Under the pieces are notes generated by a model, which saw only the letters and a list, made by a program, of their open reading frames with translations, did no database searches and was not told the origin of the DNA. Source: Fragilariopsis cylindrus CCMP1102 (taxonomy: Eukaryota; Bacillariophyta; Bacillariophyceae; Bacillariales; Bacillariaceae). Taken from it: DNA of 64,000 nucleotides. This document shows positions 10,538-22,717 of the stretch, piece by piece. The stretch lies in the NCBI GenBank assembly GCA_900095095.1, contig FMBT01000055.1, positions 49,349 through 113,348 on the forward strand. Direction: 5' to 3'. Made by a program: the position numbers and the translations under genes. Numbering within the stretch: position 1 is the stretch's first letter; the number at the start of each line of letters is the position of its first letter.

Positions 10538-11908
10538 TCAATCTTTTGTATCTTTAGTTGTTGTTGTTGTTTTTGTTAGAGGCCAACCGGGTGTACGATG
10601 GTGGTTGAAAAAGAATGGTACGGAAAATGGGAAGAATACGTTTGTTTTTTCTTGATACCTCTTGAATAATGGTCGTCGTACAACGGATCGACTTTCTGCT
10701 GGTTCCGCTCCCGTCCAATATAGTAAACAATCATAAAATATTCGTGATGTATAAAAGAGAATAGCAAATATTCCCATTTTTGATGCTATAAGATAGTAAT
10801 AGTAATAGTAATATGCATTTGTTGTTGTCGTCGTCGTTGTTGTTGGTGTTGGTGCTGCTGCTATATGTAGTAGATCCAACGCGGATGGGATTGCCATTAA
10901 AATAAATGAATTCCAACACATCCATTCGAAGAAATAATTTGGATGACGACATTTCGTCCAAAGCCAATATTGAGACGTATCGTATGGAGTATATCCAAGA
11001 ACAGCTGTTCGGATATCATTATTTTTCTTAGCTGCCTTAACAAATCTAATTTTTTGTATATCACTTAAATTTTCTAAACACCAAAATATGATCCAACATA
11101 TGAATCCAATAGTTTCCATATGTCTAAGTGATGATGGATTTGGATTACTCGCTACTAATAATACAGGTGCTGCAATGTACGTACTATTCGCATATGCTTG
11201 CATAATCGTTTCCTGTTGTTGTTTCAACCACCATAAATTATTTTTGGTGGTTGCTGATGACGTCGACGTCGACGTCTTCGTCGATGTTGTTATTGATGAG
11301 GAGGAAGGATTACGACACCATCGTAATTTCGCATACTGGTATCGTGATAGGTCTCCATTTGGCCAATTGAAAGGAAAAAACATTACAAAAGCACCCCATG
11401 CCATCCTAGCTCCGTGTATAAAAAGGGCAATACCTATCAAATATGTCCTATAATGGAACCTTCCATCATCGTTGTTGTTACCATCGACACCCTCACTGCT
11501 GATGTTGTTGCTGTTGTTGTCTCTTACATGGCATAGAGCTTGGATTGATAAAAGAACAAGTCCAGTCGGCCAGGCGATATCAACATTACTCATACATCCT
11601 GTAACGTATGCAGGGATTTGTACCACAATAATAAAAAGTGCGAATTGTACAATAGCATTCGTTACTGCTAAATTGAAAAGGGATGTACCCCAATCCTCAA
11701 AAGCAACACCAACATCAACAACGTTAATCTCCTGCTGATGCTGCTCTATTACTTGTACTTGTAATGTTGCTGCTTGCTTTACGATTAAAAACCAAAATGC
11801 AAGAGCATATACCGGTATGATTTCAATTGGATGTAGATTACTTCCTGGTTCGAGCAAATGAAACAACAATAATAGACGGTTACGTATATTATTCATTACT
11901 GTCGTCAT
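10538..11908 (-). CDS. DUF1295 / steroid 5-alpha-reductase-like membrane protein
   Basis: Intronless, 456 residues with about seven or eight hydrophobic segments. The N-terminal half includes NVDIAWPTGLVLLS and GARMAWGAFVMFFPFNW. The C-terminal half has the conserved block YDTSQYWLWTKCRHPNYFFEW followed by a helix and SRIFYDCLLYWTGAEPAE. The RHPNYFFEW box is diagnostic of the DUF1295 family, which shares its fold with the C-terminal domain of steroid 5-alpha-reductases and isoprenylcysteine methyltransferases; such proteins reduce or methylate lipid-like substrates in the ER membrane. The exact substrate cannot be read from sequence. Low-complexity inserts (Ser/Thr-rich after residue 205, Thr then poly-Tyr about 358-372) interrupt the fold between helices, typical of this genome. 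Confidence 0.85.
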   Translation of the reverse strand: MTTVMNNIRNRLLLLFHLLEPGSNLHPIEIIPVYALAFWFLIVKQAATLQVQVIEQHQQEINVVDVGVAFEDWGTSLFNLAVTNAIVQFALFIIVVQIPAYVTGCMSNVDIAWPTGLVLLSIQALCHVRDNNSNNISSEGVDGNNNDDGRFHYRTYLIGIALFIHGARMAWGAFVMFFPFNWPNGDLSRYQYAKLRWCRNPSSSSITTSTKTSTSTSSATTKNNLWWLKQQQETIMQAYANSTYIAAPVLLVASNPNPSSLRHMETIGFICWIIFWCLENLSDIQKIRFVKAAKKNNDIRTAVLGYTPYDTSQYWLWTKCRHPNYFFEWMCWNSFILMAIPSALDLLHIAAAPTPTTTTTTTTNAYYYYYYYLIASKMGIFAILFYTSRIFYDCLLYWTGAEPAESRSVVRRPLFKRYQEKTNVFFPFSVPFFFNHHRTPGWPLTKTTTTTKDTKD

Positions 11909-12352
11909 CTCGAGCTAATCAAGTTTGTGTTTATGGGTTTGGCTGTTGTCTCGTCTTTTTCCTTCTCTCTACAATTGTATATTCTGTACTGCTGTAACGT
12001 TTAGCGTTGTTACTGTGAATTGTGTACTGTACTGTATGGTAAATTGTGAAGTCTGGAAAAAGAAAAGAAAAGATCCAGATCACTGATCACGGGTTCGCCT
12101 ATTCATTTCACACGACTCAACATGTGAGACTGGTGATTCGACTCACTCGACCAATAAAATATCTCGGATTCACATTTTGACTTTCATTCCGACGACCCAT
12201 CATTTTTAAATTTCTCTTCATTTCAGTAACCATGATCTTCAATCTTATCTTGAGCTTCACTTTGTAAATAAACGTTAAGTGTAGCAGATGAAGATAACAG
12301 CGGTACCATAAACATAAGTACAAGCATTCGCCCTACTGCTTTCAAGATACAG
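11909..12352. promoter_or_regulatory. Divergent intergenic region
   Basis: 444 bp between the DUF1295 gene and the nuclease-fusion gene, holding both upstream regions. A CTGT/ACTGTA-rich patch lies near 11980-12040. A minus-strand 68-codon frame is treated as chance. Confidence 0.4.
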
Positions 12353-15300
12353 ATGTTGACTCCGATTATTGTCAACGGCATAACGACGACGAATGAGAAT
12401 CAGAATGAGAACGAGAACGATTGTATAAAACGACAAGGATTACGAAAACGGAAACGACAATATCACTTTCATCGATCGAAAATATTCGTCTTTTCTTTAT
12501 ATTGCTACTATTGTTACTGTGGAATGGTTGATATCAAAATGATTTCCTTCCATCGATCATCATCATCATCAAGTAGTAGTAGTAGTAGTAGTAGAACGAT
12601 CGCAAGATTATTTTGTTCCGCTTGGGGCATGTCATCTTCTCCACAACGTCCACGACAACATCAGCAGCAGCAGCATCGCCTTCGTCAAAAATCAGCATTG
12701 ATAAATGTACGTCGAACAAACAATTTTCGCCATCATTGGCATCATAGTAGCAGTACTAGTAGCACTACGACCACAAAACTTTTATTGGCAAAAACTAATA
12801 ACGACAATAAAAACAATGATAAATTGGCATTGGGTGATCTGGTATATATTATTCCTAAAAATGGCGGTACAACAACAACAACTCAAACGGGAGAAATTGA
12901 ATCGATACGGGGTAGTGGATGGTATTCCATTCGGATTGATGACAATAGCAATAATAAAGATAATATTATCAAATGTCGTGGTAGTCAGATACAACGACTG
13001 GAAAATTCTGATGCTACTGAACGTACCGGTAGTAGTAGTAACGACAATATAAGGAAAATCACCACCACCAATAATAACAACAACAATCTTAGACCTGGAA
13101 TCCCTTCTTCATTGGAGACAATTGATAATAACAATGATAATGGTATGGAGGATGTCAATTCTTTTGCTGCAGAAATTATATCAGAGGTTTCACAACTACC
13201 TCCTATTATATATGACTTAGATGCAGCAATCTTGAAGATGAAGACAGGAGGCTATTCCAATTTAATAGAAGAAACGGTAATCCAACAGGCAGCACACCAT
13301 GCTACGTATAAAAAATGGGTTGTATTTACGGACTTACATTGTTCACCAACTACATTGGATACATGCTTGGAGGTTTTACATATCGTACATGAAACAGCGA
13401 TGAAACAAACAGAGAAATGTGGTATTTTATTTCTTGGAGATTTTTGGCATCATAGGGGAACGTTACGTGTAGATTGTTTAAATGCAATCCTCAATGAATT
13501 CCGATCATGGCAGGTACCAATGATTATGATACCGGGTAATCATGATCAAGTTACGTTGGGTGGACAAAATCATGGTCTAACATCATTAGAAAATTCGTAC
13601 CGTGTTGTTGGTCCTGGTGGGGATGATGTTCCAGGTCCATTAATTCTATCTCATCCAGCAGTATTTCAGAATGCGTTATTTGTTCCACATGTACGAGATA
13701 TGGACATAATGAAATCAATTGTACAGTCCAACAAGGCAAAGGAATCATCTGCATTATTTGTCCATACCGAAGTTAAGGGTGCACTTATGAATGATATGAT
13801 CGTATCGACAAATGGTATTTCTCCATCAGTATTTCCTCCCCAAAAGAATATATACTCAGGACATTTTCATAAACCTCATTCTATCGAAACTTCGTCGTCA
13901 TCATCATCTTCTTCGACGATTGAATATATCGGATCTCCGTACAAGTTTCTCTCTCTGAAGCGCAACAAGAAAAGCAACTAGTTGTATTGGATGCCGATTT
14001 GGGTTGGCGATGTGAACAACGGATACCTATTTGTGTTGGAAGATGTCACTTTAAGTCTCATCATTAAAGAATTACAACATATAGATTATAACTGGACATG
14101 AAGAAGATGAATCTGCTATGTTGCGGCCGCGGATGGAACGATTCGTGTTAAGAAAGGTGATCGAATCGTAATAAATATTCCTAAAAAAGAACAAAGAGGA
14201 CTAGTAGTTACATCAGACGATACTGCATTGAAGTCCCAGATTCAATTGTTACGAGACCAAGGTGTTGTGGTTGAAGTTCGAGAGGTTAACAGTAATAACG
14301 ATAATCTCTCCTCTCCAACAATGCTACCAAACGATAGTGTCGAAGACATGTCGCCCGTATCTACATGGAGGGCATATCTTAAGGATGCAGAAAGTCGAAA
14401 TGAGTTTGCTAACGAGAACGATCACGATTCTTTACTTGAGATTGGGTTGAAGATCTTGGAAGAAATCGAGAGTACAGGAGGGGTTCAAAACAGGGGAGTA
14501 CAACACGATCTGAGATTAACAAGTACATCAGCTACTGGTTTCGGTCCTTTTGAAGATGCTATTACATATCCACTCGAAAATCGAGGGTTAGTCCTATTAA
14601 GAGGTAAATGCTAGATATTATTTTATGATTATGGCTTTAACATTGTTTGAGTTAAATACCAACATGCATTTTTGTCTCACTTCTCCTTATTTGTCTACTC
14701 CTTTTGATCTTTCAGGATCAAATAGTGATAGTGGACCCGACTCGAATGGTACCGGCAAATCATCACTGGCTATGGCAACACTATGGGCTTTGACCGGTGC
14801 TTAGATTCAAGGCCCGCTTCTGCTAGTTCTAAAGTTGCAGAGTGATCAACGATAATTCGAAAGTTGCTCACGTCACAGTCGAAGGATTCATCAATGATCT
14901 TCCTTTTGTTATAAGTAGAACAAAAGGTACTCAAAAAGTGATCTCGTCTTTCACGTTGATAACGTTGACTTGACAACACAATCTACTAAAGAAACACAAG
15001 CTCTTGTCGAAGAGAAGCTGGCGTAGACGCTCACATCCTTACGAGGGTGGCTTTCTATGGTCAACATGGTATGAACGATTTGCTGAGGCAACAGATACGA
15101 AGCTAAAGATGAATGTCACTAGTGGTCCCTCTTGATCTTTGGCAGCAAGCTAACTCTGTAGCTCGATTAAAGTCACGCCAGGCTAAAAAGAAAGTGGACG
15201 AATTCGAAGGTATGATACGATTACGCAAATCCGATGTCGATACATTATCTAATCGTGTGTCTCGGGCGAAAGAATCGAGAGATTATAAGCAGAAACACCT

Positions 15301-16745
15301 TTCAGAATCGAAGGAGAGATTGAATAATGAATTGAAGAGAATACAGAATCTCTAGAAAAACCATCGACGAATCATCAAATGTCGAAATGCTACAAGCAGA
15401 GTTAAAAGGTGTATCATCGAATATTCATGATCTGAATGATCGTTACGACTCGATCATGGCAGATAAAGATTCTGAAGTAAACCCTTTGAGGGAGGAATTG
15501 TCCCAAGTGCAAGATATCATGGTATCCGCGACGAGGATAAATAGCGCATCTGAAATGAATGTTCTCTCTTGTAAGATGTCACTTGACTCAGCAAGAGCAT
15601 CTATAAGCAAGATCCAAGAAAAATGGTCGCTAGACTTATCGCATGGGATTCCTTCCGTCTTGAAGCCTCCAGAAGAATGTCCAACTTGCTTACAAGCCCT
15701 GCTATCAGACGGATCAGATAATTCGCTCGAAAATGCTCAGAAGATGATGGAAGTTGAAATTAAAGAAAGCCATAGTAATTTACATTCAGCAGAATATGCT
15801 TTTGAGGAAGCATCGTCGAAAGCATCAGAGTGCTCAAATACATTGGTAGCGCAGAAAAAGATACTACACGAGTTACAATCCGATCTTGAGATTTTATCGA
15901 CGAGATGGAGCGGGAAATTTCTTAGTTTACAAGATAAACTCAAAGAAAAGAGACAGATACAGAACAATTTGACCTCACAACTGTCAATGGTTGTCAAAGA
16001 TTCCCAACTAATTGCTCAGAGCGAAGCTGTAAAGGCATCATTCAACGAAGAGAAAATAAATGCTGCTCATGCTAATGAGGTCTACGAGAGTTTGGACGTT
16101 GAGTTGTCTAGCGCAATGGATTTTTTGAAGCAAATCAGGTTAGAACAGGAAGAGGAAGAAAATAACCAGTCTATTTTGTCTACTGTTGGTGAAAGATTTG
16201 GACAGAGGGGTGTCCAAACTTACGTGCTAAAAAATACGGTTGAATCTTTAGAACGTGCTTCTCAGAATTATCTTGACCACCTCAGTGACGGAAGCCAACG
16301 CTTGGAATTGTCATTAGATGCCGGGGATAAAATAGTGCGTAATGCTTTTGTTCGGGGTCCTGATGGAGAATTTAAACACCGTCCTCTATCTACACTGTCC
16401 GGTGGTCAATGGAGGCGTTGCTCTTTATCCCTATCATTTGCATTCGCAGAACTGGTGGCAAGCAAAGGACGGTTGCGCTCTTCGCTACTTGTATTGGATG
16501 AACCACTCACTCATCTTGACCGATCAGGACGTACAAAGTTCGGAGAGCTAGTGAGAAAAATGCTCAGCACTAATCAGGATGTACATCAGGATATGTCTGG
16601 AATTAAAATCTCGACAGCGGTACTCATCCTGCAGGATTTGTCGGCCGAAGAACTAGAAGAGGCATTTGACGGTATTGACACAGTTATCAGAAAAGATGGG
16701 AAGAGTTATCTAAGACTTGATGAAGAAATTGGTTCTGGTATTTAA
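12353..16745 (+). CDS. Mre11/SbcD nuclease - Rad50/SbcC ATPase fusion, frame-broken in this assembly
   Basis: The first frame (12353-13981) holds a complete metallophosphoesterase: FTDLH, GDFWHH, GNHDQ, FVHTE and SGHFHKPH, the Mre11/SbcD motif set, after about 300 residues of low-complexity and possible targeting sequence. Reading continues, with frame changes, into a capping-like segment, then across an intron (14604-14715) into a Walker-A-like NGTGKSSLAMATLWALTGA. A long coiled coil follows with a CPTC zinc hook (about 15678), then the SMC/Rad50 head STLSGGQWRRCSLSLSFAFA (signature) and LLVLDEPLTHLD (Walker B). So nuclease and ATPase, normally two subunits of a DNA-end-processing complex, appear as one chain. 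Frame breaks near 13942, 14802, 14842, 14935, 15019, 15084, 15106 and 15355 each fit one missing base in a run. The Walker A has Asp where Gly is usual. Destination (nucleus, plastid or mitochondrion) is unclear. Confidence 0.8.
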
Positions 16746-18664
16746 TAAGGCAAACTCAAATTAGCTTACCTTCATTGTTATTCACATGTCCTCTTTTTAC
16801 CATGTCACTTTAGGAGTTTTCTTTTTCAAGATAATTATGAAGGCATAGTATACTCCATAAACTATTCACTTCTAGGCCTTGTAATACTACCCCCGAGTCA
16901 TATTTCATATTGTAAGAAAAAAATGAATGATGATGCAGCTGTAACTTTGATCAACTGAAGATCAATTATGGTAAGCTGCTCTTAGAGGAGCAAAGTAAGG
17001 ATATCAGGGTCCATTGTTTCTAATAAACAATCAATACATCTGCACATCTCCATCTTTTGGTTGTTGCTCTCTAAAAAAGCCTGTGACACAATTTGTAACA
17101 AGGAGAAACTGAGCTCACAATAAATCATACAGTTTGATCCATCATATAGTGTGATAGTCAATTGTGCTGTTGTAGTTTCATCAGTCCTGATCTCAGTACT
17201 TATTTGTTGCAACATACATACCATACCATTCTTAATGGCAGGAAGTACTGTAGAACATGTAAATTGAACCAGGCTAAGAGGGAAATTAGTGGCAGCTAGT
17301 GAGTGTTAGACTGCAAAGGACAAAAGGTAATACAAAACTACACCCTAGGTAGAAAAATTATATTACTCCACTGTAGTAATTATAAGCTTGTTTCATGCAT
17401 AAATAGGAGGAAAGAGGAGAACATAGTCTACTACTAGGTGGCATATTCGTGCACTGGAATGATGGAAGTGTTGAAGGCTTTCTCAGCTGTCTTGCATTGT
17501 AGATATTCATAATTTCAACAACCCCCCCCCCCCCCCCCAATGTATATAATATTATGTTCCTATTTAGGGTCAGTAAAATGCTGCTTAATCACAAAAACAG
17601 GTCTTTATTTCTATACCAAGGAACTCAAAAAAAGATTATTGCAGACTCAGAAAAATGAATGAATGATGTTTCTTCTTTGTGGCAGTGATAACAATCTGCA
17701 AGTGCTGGAGCTACTCTTACCTCATAGAATTTTCTCAATGGATCAAATTCAAACCAATCTTTTTCTCACTATTTATTAACTAAGTATCATTTTGTATCTA
17801 CAGAGTGGAGATATGCGTTCATACCATCCCGTTGTCATATTCATGTGAATATTTTTTAAAATTCTATTGCACATAAACAATCTTCAGTAATTCCTTGTGA
17901 CGAGGCATTGTGTGTAGTGCTGCAGTATATTACTACAACCGGAGAAAACACAGGTCGTGGATCAAAGATAAACATCTACTACATGCAGTTACTACTCATT
18001 TGGATGGACTGCTTCTTTCCTTAAACAAAACTTGAGAATAATTAAGACCAAAATATGATTGGATACTCACAGATACACCCTGAAATAATCGAACAAATCA
18101 GAGAGGGTGAAGATAACAAAGATAAGATTATAGAACAGTAAAAGGGAGATGGAATATGGCTGTTTTTTGGCTAAGCAAATAGCTATTTCTCACTAGTGTA
18201 GTAAAACAATAAAATGACAACTGAAAATACAACATTTGAAAATACAAAACGAAATTGTTATCTTCTCCTCACTCAGTTTGGTAATAGTGCTATACTGTTA
18301 ATTTCCCGAACTCTTTGCATAGCCCTACTAGTTCAACAACTGTTCAATCAGATGTTCAATGCACCAGTACAGTACTACAATGTAATGTGCCATAAGAATT
18401 ACAAGAATTACAAATATTTTTTTGGTAGGCATAATAACGCGACTACAGTAAGTCATTGATGACTATGTGTGTGACTGAAATATTTCAATTTTTTGAAAAT
18501 TATTCTTTTCGAAGGTTCGAATGACGAAGGACACATAAATGTAGGTCCTACAGTATTATTTGCACTTCGAAGTAACAAGTAACAACTACAGATAAATTAT
18601 AATCATCATCTCCTCTATCATTCCACGTTAATATCGCAGTACAATAGCAATTATAGCAATTAAT
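16746..18664. other. Gene-poor region of 1.9 kb
   Basis: No gene recognised. It contains a poly-C run of about 17 at 17522-17538, and minus-strand frames of 80 (17224-16982), 60 and 72 codons without family features. Base composition is uniformly AT-rich. A transposon or RNA gene was looked for and not seen. Confidence 0.45.
17522..17538. repeat. Poly-C homopolymer
   Basis: An uninterrupted run of about 17 C in an AT-rich region, by far the longest G/C homopolymer in the window. Confidence 0.9.
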
Positions 18665-19238
18665 ATGACAGGCCAAGAAATGCGTGTTCACGTCAAGAGA
18701 AATTCGAAGAAGAAAAGTGGATACGAAGTGGAAAAGAGAGAGGATGGATTCTTTTACGGTAAGCAACGCAACGGCGAGTCGAGTCGAGTCGAGTTGAATT
18801 CAATACAATACATTATATTGTTATAAGCTTTTTGCAGGGATAAGACTATTATCTACGGTGAGGTCATTTTTAATGCTAAATTCTGATCTTAATCGTCTTT
18901 TTTCTCTTTGTCTGTTACGGTATGCTATATGAATATTTTGTGGCAATAAAAAACAAACTACTTTACCTTTCCATTCTAAAAAAATAATGATCGACGATTA
19001 TTTTTTCCTAGTTACCTCTGTCCCTTCTAAGAAATCAAGTATCCAACCAGGAGATCGATTACTCGAGATCAACGGAATCAAATATACAGAATTTAAGACA
19101 GTAAAGAGGGCGAACGATCTTTTCGATACGATGGTATTAGACGTTGAACCAAATGACGACGAAACAGATTCCGACGAAGAAGATAGCGACAGTGAAAGTA
19201 AAGGCGAAAGTGAAAGCGACAGTCAAAATGACGAATAA
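18665..19238 (+). CDS. Small PDZ-domain protein with acidic tail
   Basis: Two exons, 18665-18758 and 19012-19238, joined across GTAAGC...CCTAG to give 106 residues. The first exon is too short to appear as a long open frame but supplies the start of the domain (MTGQEMRVHVKRNSKKKSGY ... GFFYV). The second gives TSVPSKKSSIQPGDRLLEIN and GIKYTEFK, the PDZ core: the G-D-x-L-L-x-I-N-G box after a helix. The carboxylate-binding GLGF-type loop is replaced by DGFFYV. After the fold, the last 30 residues are almost all D/E/S (DSDEEDSDSESKGESESDSQ), a likely CK2-type phosphorylation tract. A stand-alone PDZ this small probably acts as an adaptor; partner unknown. A further upstream exon cannot be excluded. 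Confidence 0.7.
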
Positions 19239-20082
19239 AATGAGGATCTAGACTAGACTAGACTAGAAGGAAGAACAGTAACGATGAAATATACCAACTA
19301 GATCACCTGTCAAACTCAAACCAAGAAGATTGTTCTCAATCGAATCGTGATCCAATCAATCAATCACTCAATCAATAACTCATTTTCATTGTATCATTAC
19401 CATGGTACAAAACGAACGCTTGAGAAGAAGAAAAAAAACTTTCTATCGCATATTTGAAATATTCGATTTTTGTGTCGAAAGCCATCACTGATCAATCTGC
19501 TACCTTTTTTTTAAAACTCATCGCATAACCAAAAAATATACTTATTGCATAGATATGATTTGACCTATGTATGTTATTTCCAATCTAATCTAATCCTTAT
19601 ATATATATAAAAGAAAGAACGATCTGCATATTGAAATCCATCATTTGCCAGAGTGGATACAACTATTGTACAGATATAGAATTTGAAAGGTTTAGTCGTA
19701 TATTCAAAAAATCAGATACTACTTTATCCACCTATAAGAACTTTTAACTGTAGCGTTGAGTTAGGGAGTTTGTAAGAGAGGCCTCGTAATCATTATCTAT
19801 TGTACTAATGTGATACAACCCAATTAATATATAGGTCGGTCATATTTTGGCACGACTGAATATTAATGATTGGTCTGTCCTCTTCCGTCCTTCACTGATT
19901 TTCTACCTCACACACTTTGTTTAACGAAGCCCAAACTTGTGGCAAAACAAGAATACTGTAACCACCACTAAACGTAAAAGTTGGATATAATACTAGTACA
20001 ACAACAACAACAACACAATACAATTAGCTAGTTGTACATATTGTAAAAAGTATATCCTATATTAAAAGTTAAATAAGATAAG
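19239..20082. other. Intergenic, upstream of eIF3b
   Basis: 844 bp of AT-rich sequence with a short TATATATA patch near 19605 and a CAACAA leader just before the eIF3b start. No coding or RNA feature seen. Confidence 0.5.
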
Positions 20083-22337
20083 ATGGCAGAAGAAATGTCA
20101 GCCGAAGACCAAATAATGGCCGATCTAGCCGCTGAGGCGGAAGAATTGGATGGATACTTTTCCGATGCATCCCTCGATCCAGAACCTAGATATCCAAACT
20201 TGAAGGAGAGCTTCGATACTGCCATTGTCGTTCTGAACTTACCGAAAGTACCAGAAGCCAAACGCGGAAAGTTAGAAAAGGTGGTAACAAAAATCATTTC
20301 TCGTTTAGGAAACTTAGCTGCCAATGAAGATACAGGCTTCACTGGTTTCTCAATGCCATTCAATGCAGAAAAGGCTTCCACGGAAGGATTTTGTATTGTC
20401 GAATATGAAACACCTGAGGAGGCTAAAAATGCGATTAGTGTACTGAATGGGTACAAATTCGACAAGAATCATTCGCTGATTGTTTCACCGTACGTTCGTG
20501 CTCAAAAATTAGAGAATTTGGCAGAGAAAGAATTCGTGGAACCGGAACAAGCACCCTTCGAAGAGAAACCAAACGCCATGTCATGGATGGAAGATTCTAG
20601 TCAACGTGACGAATACGTCATCCGACAGGGTAAGGAAACCATCGTTAGTTGGTTTGATGGTAAGGTCGACCCAATTGTGGACTATGACGGGTCACGTGAG
20701 AAGGAAGCCGGTGTGAATTGGTGTGAATATTATTGTCATTGGTCTCCGAAGGGAAGTTACCTAGCGACGTTGGTACCCGCTAAAGGAGTTATTCTCTGGA
20801 GTGGTTCCACATACGAAAAGGTTGGACGGTTTGTAGCATCAGATGTAAAGACGGTACTATTCAGTCCACAAGAAAATTATATCCTTACCAACAACATGAG
20901 ATATGATGACGAACAGGCTATTAAGGTATATGAAATCCAAACGGGAAAACTCCTTCGAACCTTTGCATTATATCCTGATAACATTGAAAGAGAAGAAGAA
21001 GTTCCCCCACCACCGTTCCAATGGTCCCACGATGATTCTTATCTTGCACGCATGGGCAAGGATTTAGTCTCTATTTACTCTACACCATCTATGAGATTAT
21101 TGGATAAGAAATCTCTTTTGGCTGAAGGGATCCACGAATTCCAATGGTCCCCTAAGTCGAACGTTTTGGCTTTATGGGTAAGTTCCTTGCTTTTTTTATT
21201 TTACGTTGGTATCTCCCCCAATTTGTGTCATCTTTCTTCTCTAATCCTTCTTCTTCCCCCTCTCGTTTTTAGTCCCCGGAACGAAACAACGCTCCCGCCC
21301 ATGTCGATCTCATTGAAATTCCTAGTCGAAAGAAACTTCGACAGAAGAATCTTTTCAATGTTTCCAACTGCTCAATGGTATGGCAAAATGATGGTGACTA
21401 TTTAGCTGTCAAGGTCACAAGACATACAAAATCGAAAAAGACTCTCTACAATAATATCGAACTATTCCGATTGAATGAAGCCGGTATTCCTGTTGAAATG
21501 CTTGATATGAAGGATGCCGTTATGTCATTAACATGGGAACCTCGTGGATCGAGGTTTGCTATGATCCATGCCGAAAATCCTTCCTCAACTAAGGTTGATG
21601 TCTCCTTTTACGATATGATGAAAAAGAGCGAGACAATGAAGAAAGTAGGTAAAAAGGGTGCGCTACAAAAGCAAACGACATTGGTTCCTGAGTTGAACAA
21701 GATTGAAACTTTGACAGGAAAACAATGCAATTGTCTCTTCTGGAGTCCCGCAGGTTCCACCATACTTATGGCCGGTTTAGGTGATTCCGCTTCTGGAACA
21801 TTGGAATTCTACGACGTCGATACCAAATCTTTGACGATCAAGGAGCATTATCGTGCCAATCAAGTACTATGGGATCCTGACGGTAGGTCGGTAACGACAT
21901 GTGTGTCCCAACCCGTCGAAGGTGGTCACTTCAAATTCGCTATGGACAACGGATACATTTTGTGGTCCTTCCAGGGTAAGCAACTCTACCAACAATCCTT
22001 TGAAACATTTTATCAATTCGAATGGAGACCTCGCGAAAATCTCCTGTCCAAGCCGGAGATTGCTAAGGTTAGGAAGGAACTTAAGAAGTATGAAAAGCAA
22101 TTCGAAAAAGCCGACAAGGACCGCGCAAGAGCACTTTATCTGGAAGAAACGAAGGGCAAACGTCAAGAACGGAAAAAGATCCGAGATATTCTTTCCCAAC
22201 TTCGAGAGCTTCGAAGAGAGCAAAGGCCCAGACACATCGAGTTGTTGGATGGATACGACAGTGACGATGATACCAACTATGTTGTGCGAGAAATTTCGAT
22301 TGAGACTATATTATCTACGAAGGAAGAAACTGTTTAA
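20083..22337 (+). CDS. EIF3B: Translation initiation factor eIF3 subunit B
   Basis: Two exons, 20083-21177 and 21273-22337, one 95-nt GTAAGT...TTTAG intron in phase 0; 719 residues, normal for the family. eIF3b is a scaffold of the eIF3 complex on the 40S ribosome. An RNA-recognition motif covers about residues 40-145 (TAIVVLNLPKVPE as RNP2-like, GFCIVEYETPEEAKNAI as RNP1-like). The beta-propeller follows, with eIF2A/eIF3b-type blades such as VNWCEYYCHWSPKGSYLATL, PPPPFQWSHDDSYLARMGKD, CNCLFWSPAGSTILMAG and VLWDPDGRSV. The C-terminal helix carries WRPRENLLS and RRPRHIEL-type sequence ending near DGYDSDDDTNYVV. It reads without frame breaks, unlike several neighbours. The start is the ATG giving the acidic MAEEMSAEDQ leader. 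Confidence 0.95.
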
Positions 22338-22717
22338 TTTCTCTTTCATTTAAAATAAAGAAATTATAAATAACAATACCTTCTTAACGTGATATCTTGA
22401 TAGACACGAGTTAGTTATTTAATTATAAGCTATGAATTTGAACGATGGTCGTGTATCGTTGTAATATATAGTAAAACATGTTCTTGGTTGAATCCTCAGT
22501 ATAATATTGAGGAGAAAATACAAACTCGTTTATATCATTTTTTTTAAATGAATGACGATCGTGATGTTGTTGTTATTGGAAATTTTTTGCACCACGTATC
22601 TTTATTGGGACTATATTTGTCATTCGGGATAAAAAGTTACTACAAATTTAATGACGAATAAATTAAAACCGCTGTTAGGGGTTTCATGATTACTATTACA
22701 TATATTCTGTAGTTTAT
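22338..22717. other. Intergenic, convergent 3' ends
   Basis: 380 bp AT-rich spacer between converging genes; no feature seen. Confidence 0.5.

Noticed and set aside
10731-10967. Overlapping minus-strand frame inside the DUF1295 gene
   Set aside because: Out-of-frame shadow of a clearly conserved coding region.
12353-16745. Programmed frameshifting as explanation of the many frame breaks
   Set aside because: Sites share no slippery sequence or stop-codon context, differ in base, and occur in several unrelated genes; lost homopolymer bases explain them better.
16982-17224. 80-codon minus-strand frame in the gene-poor region
   Set aside because: Plausible amino-acid mix but no recognisable motif, no neighbouring exon found and no support beyond being open.
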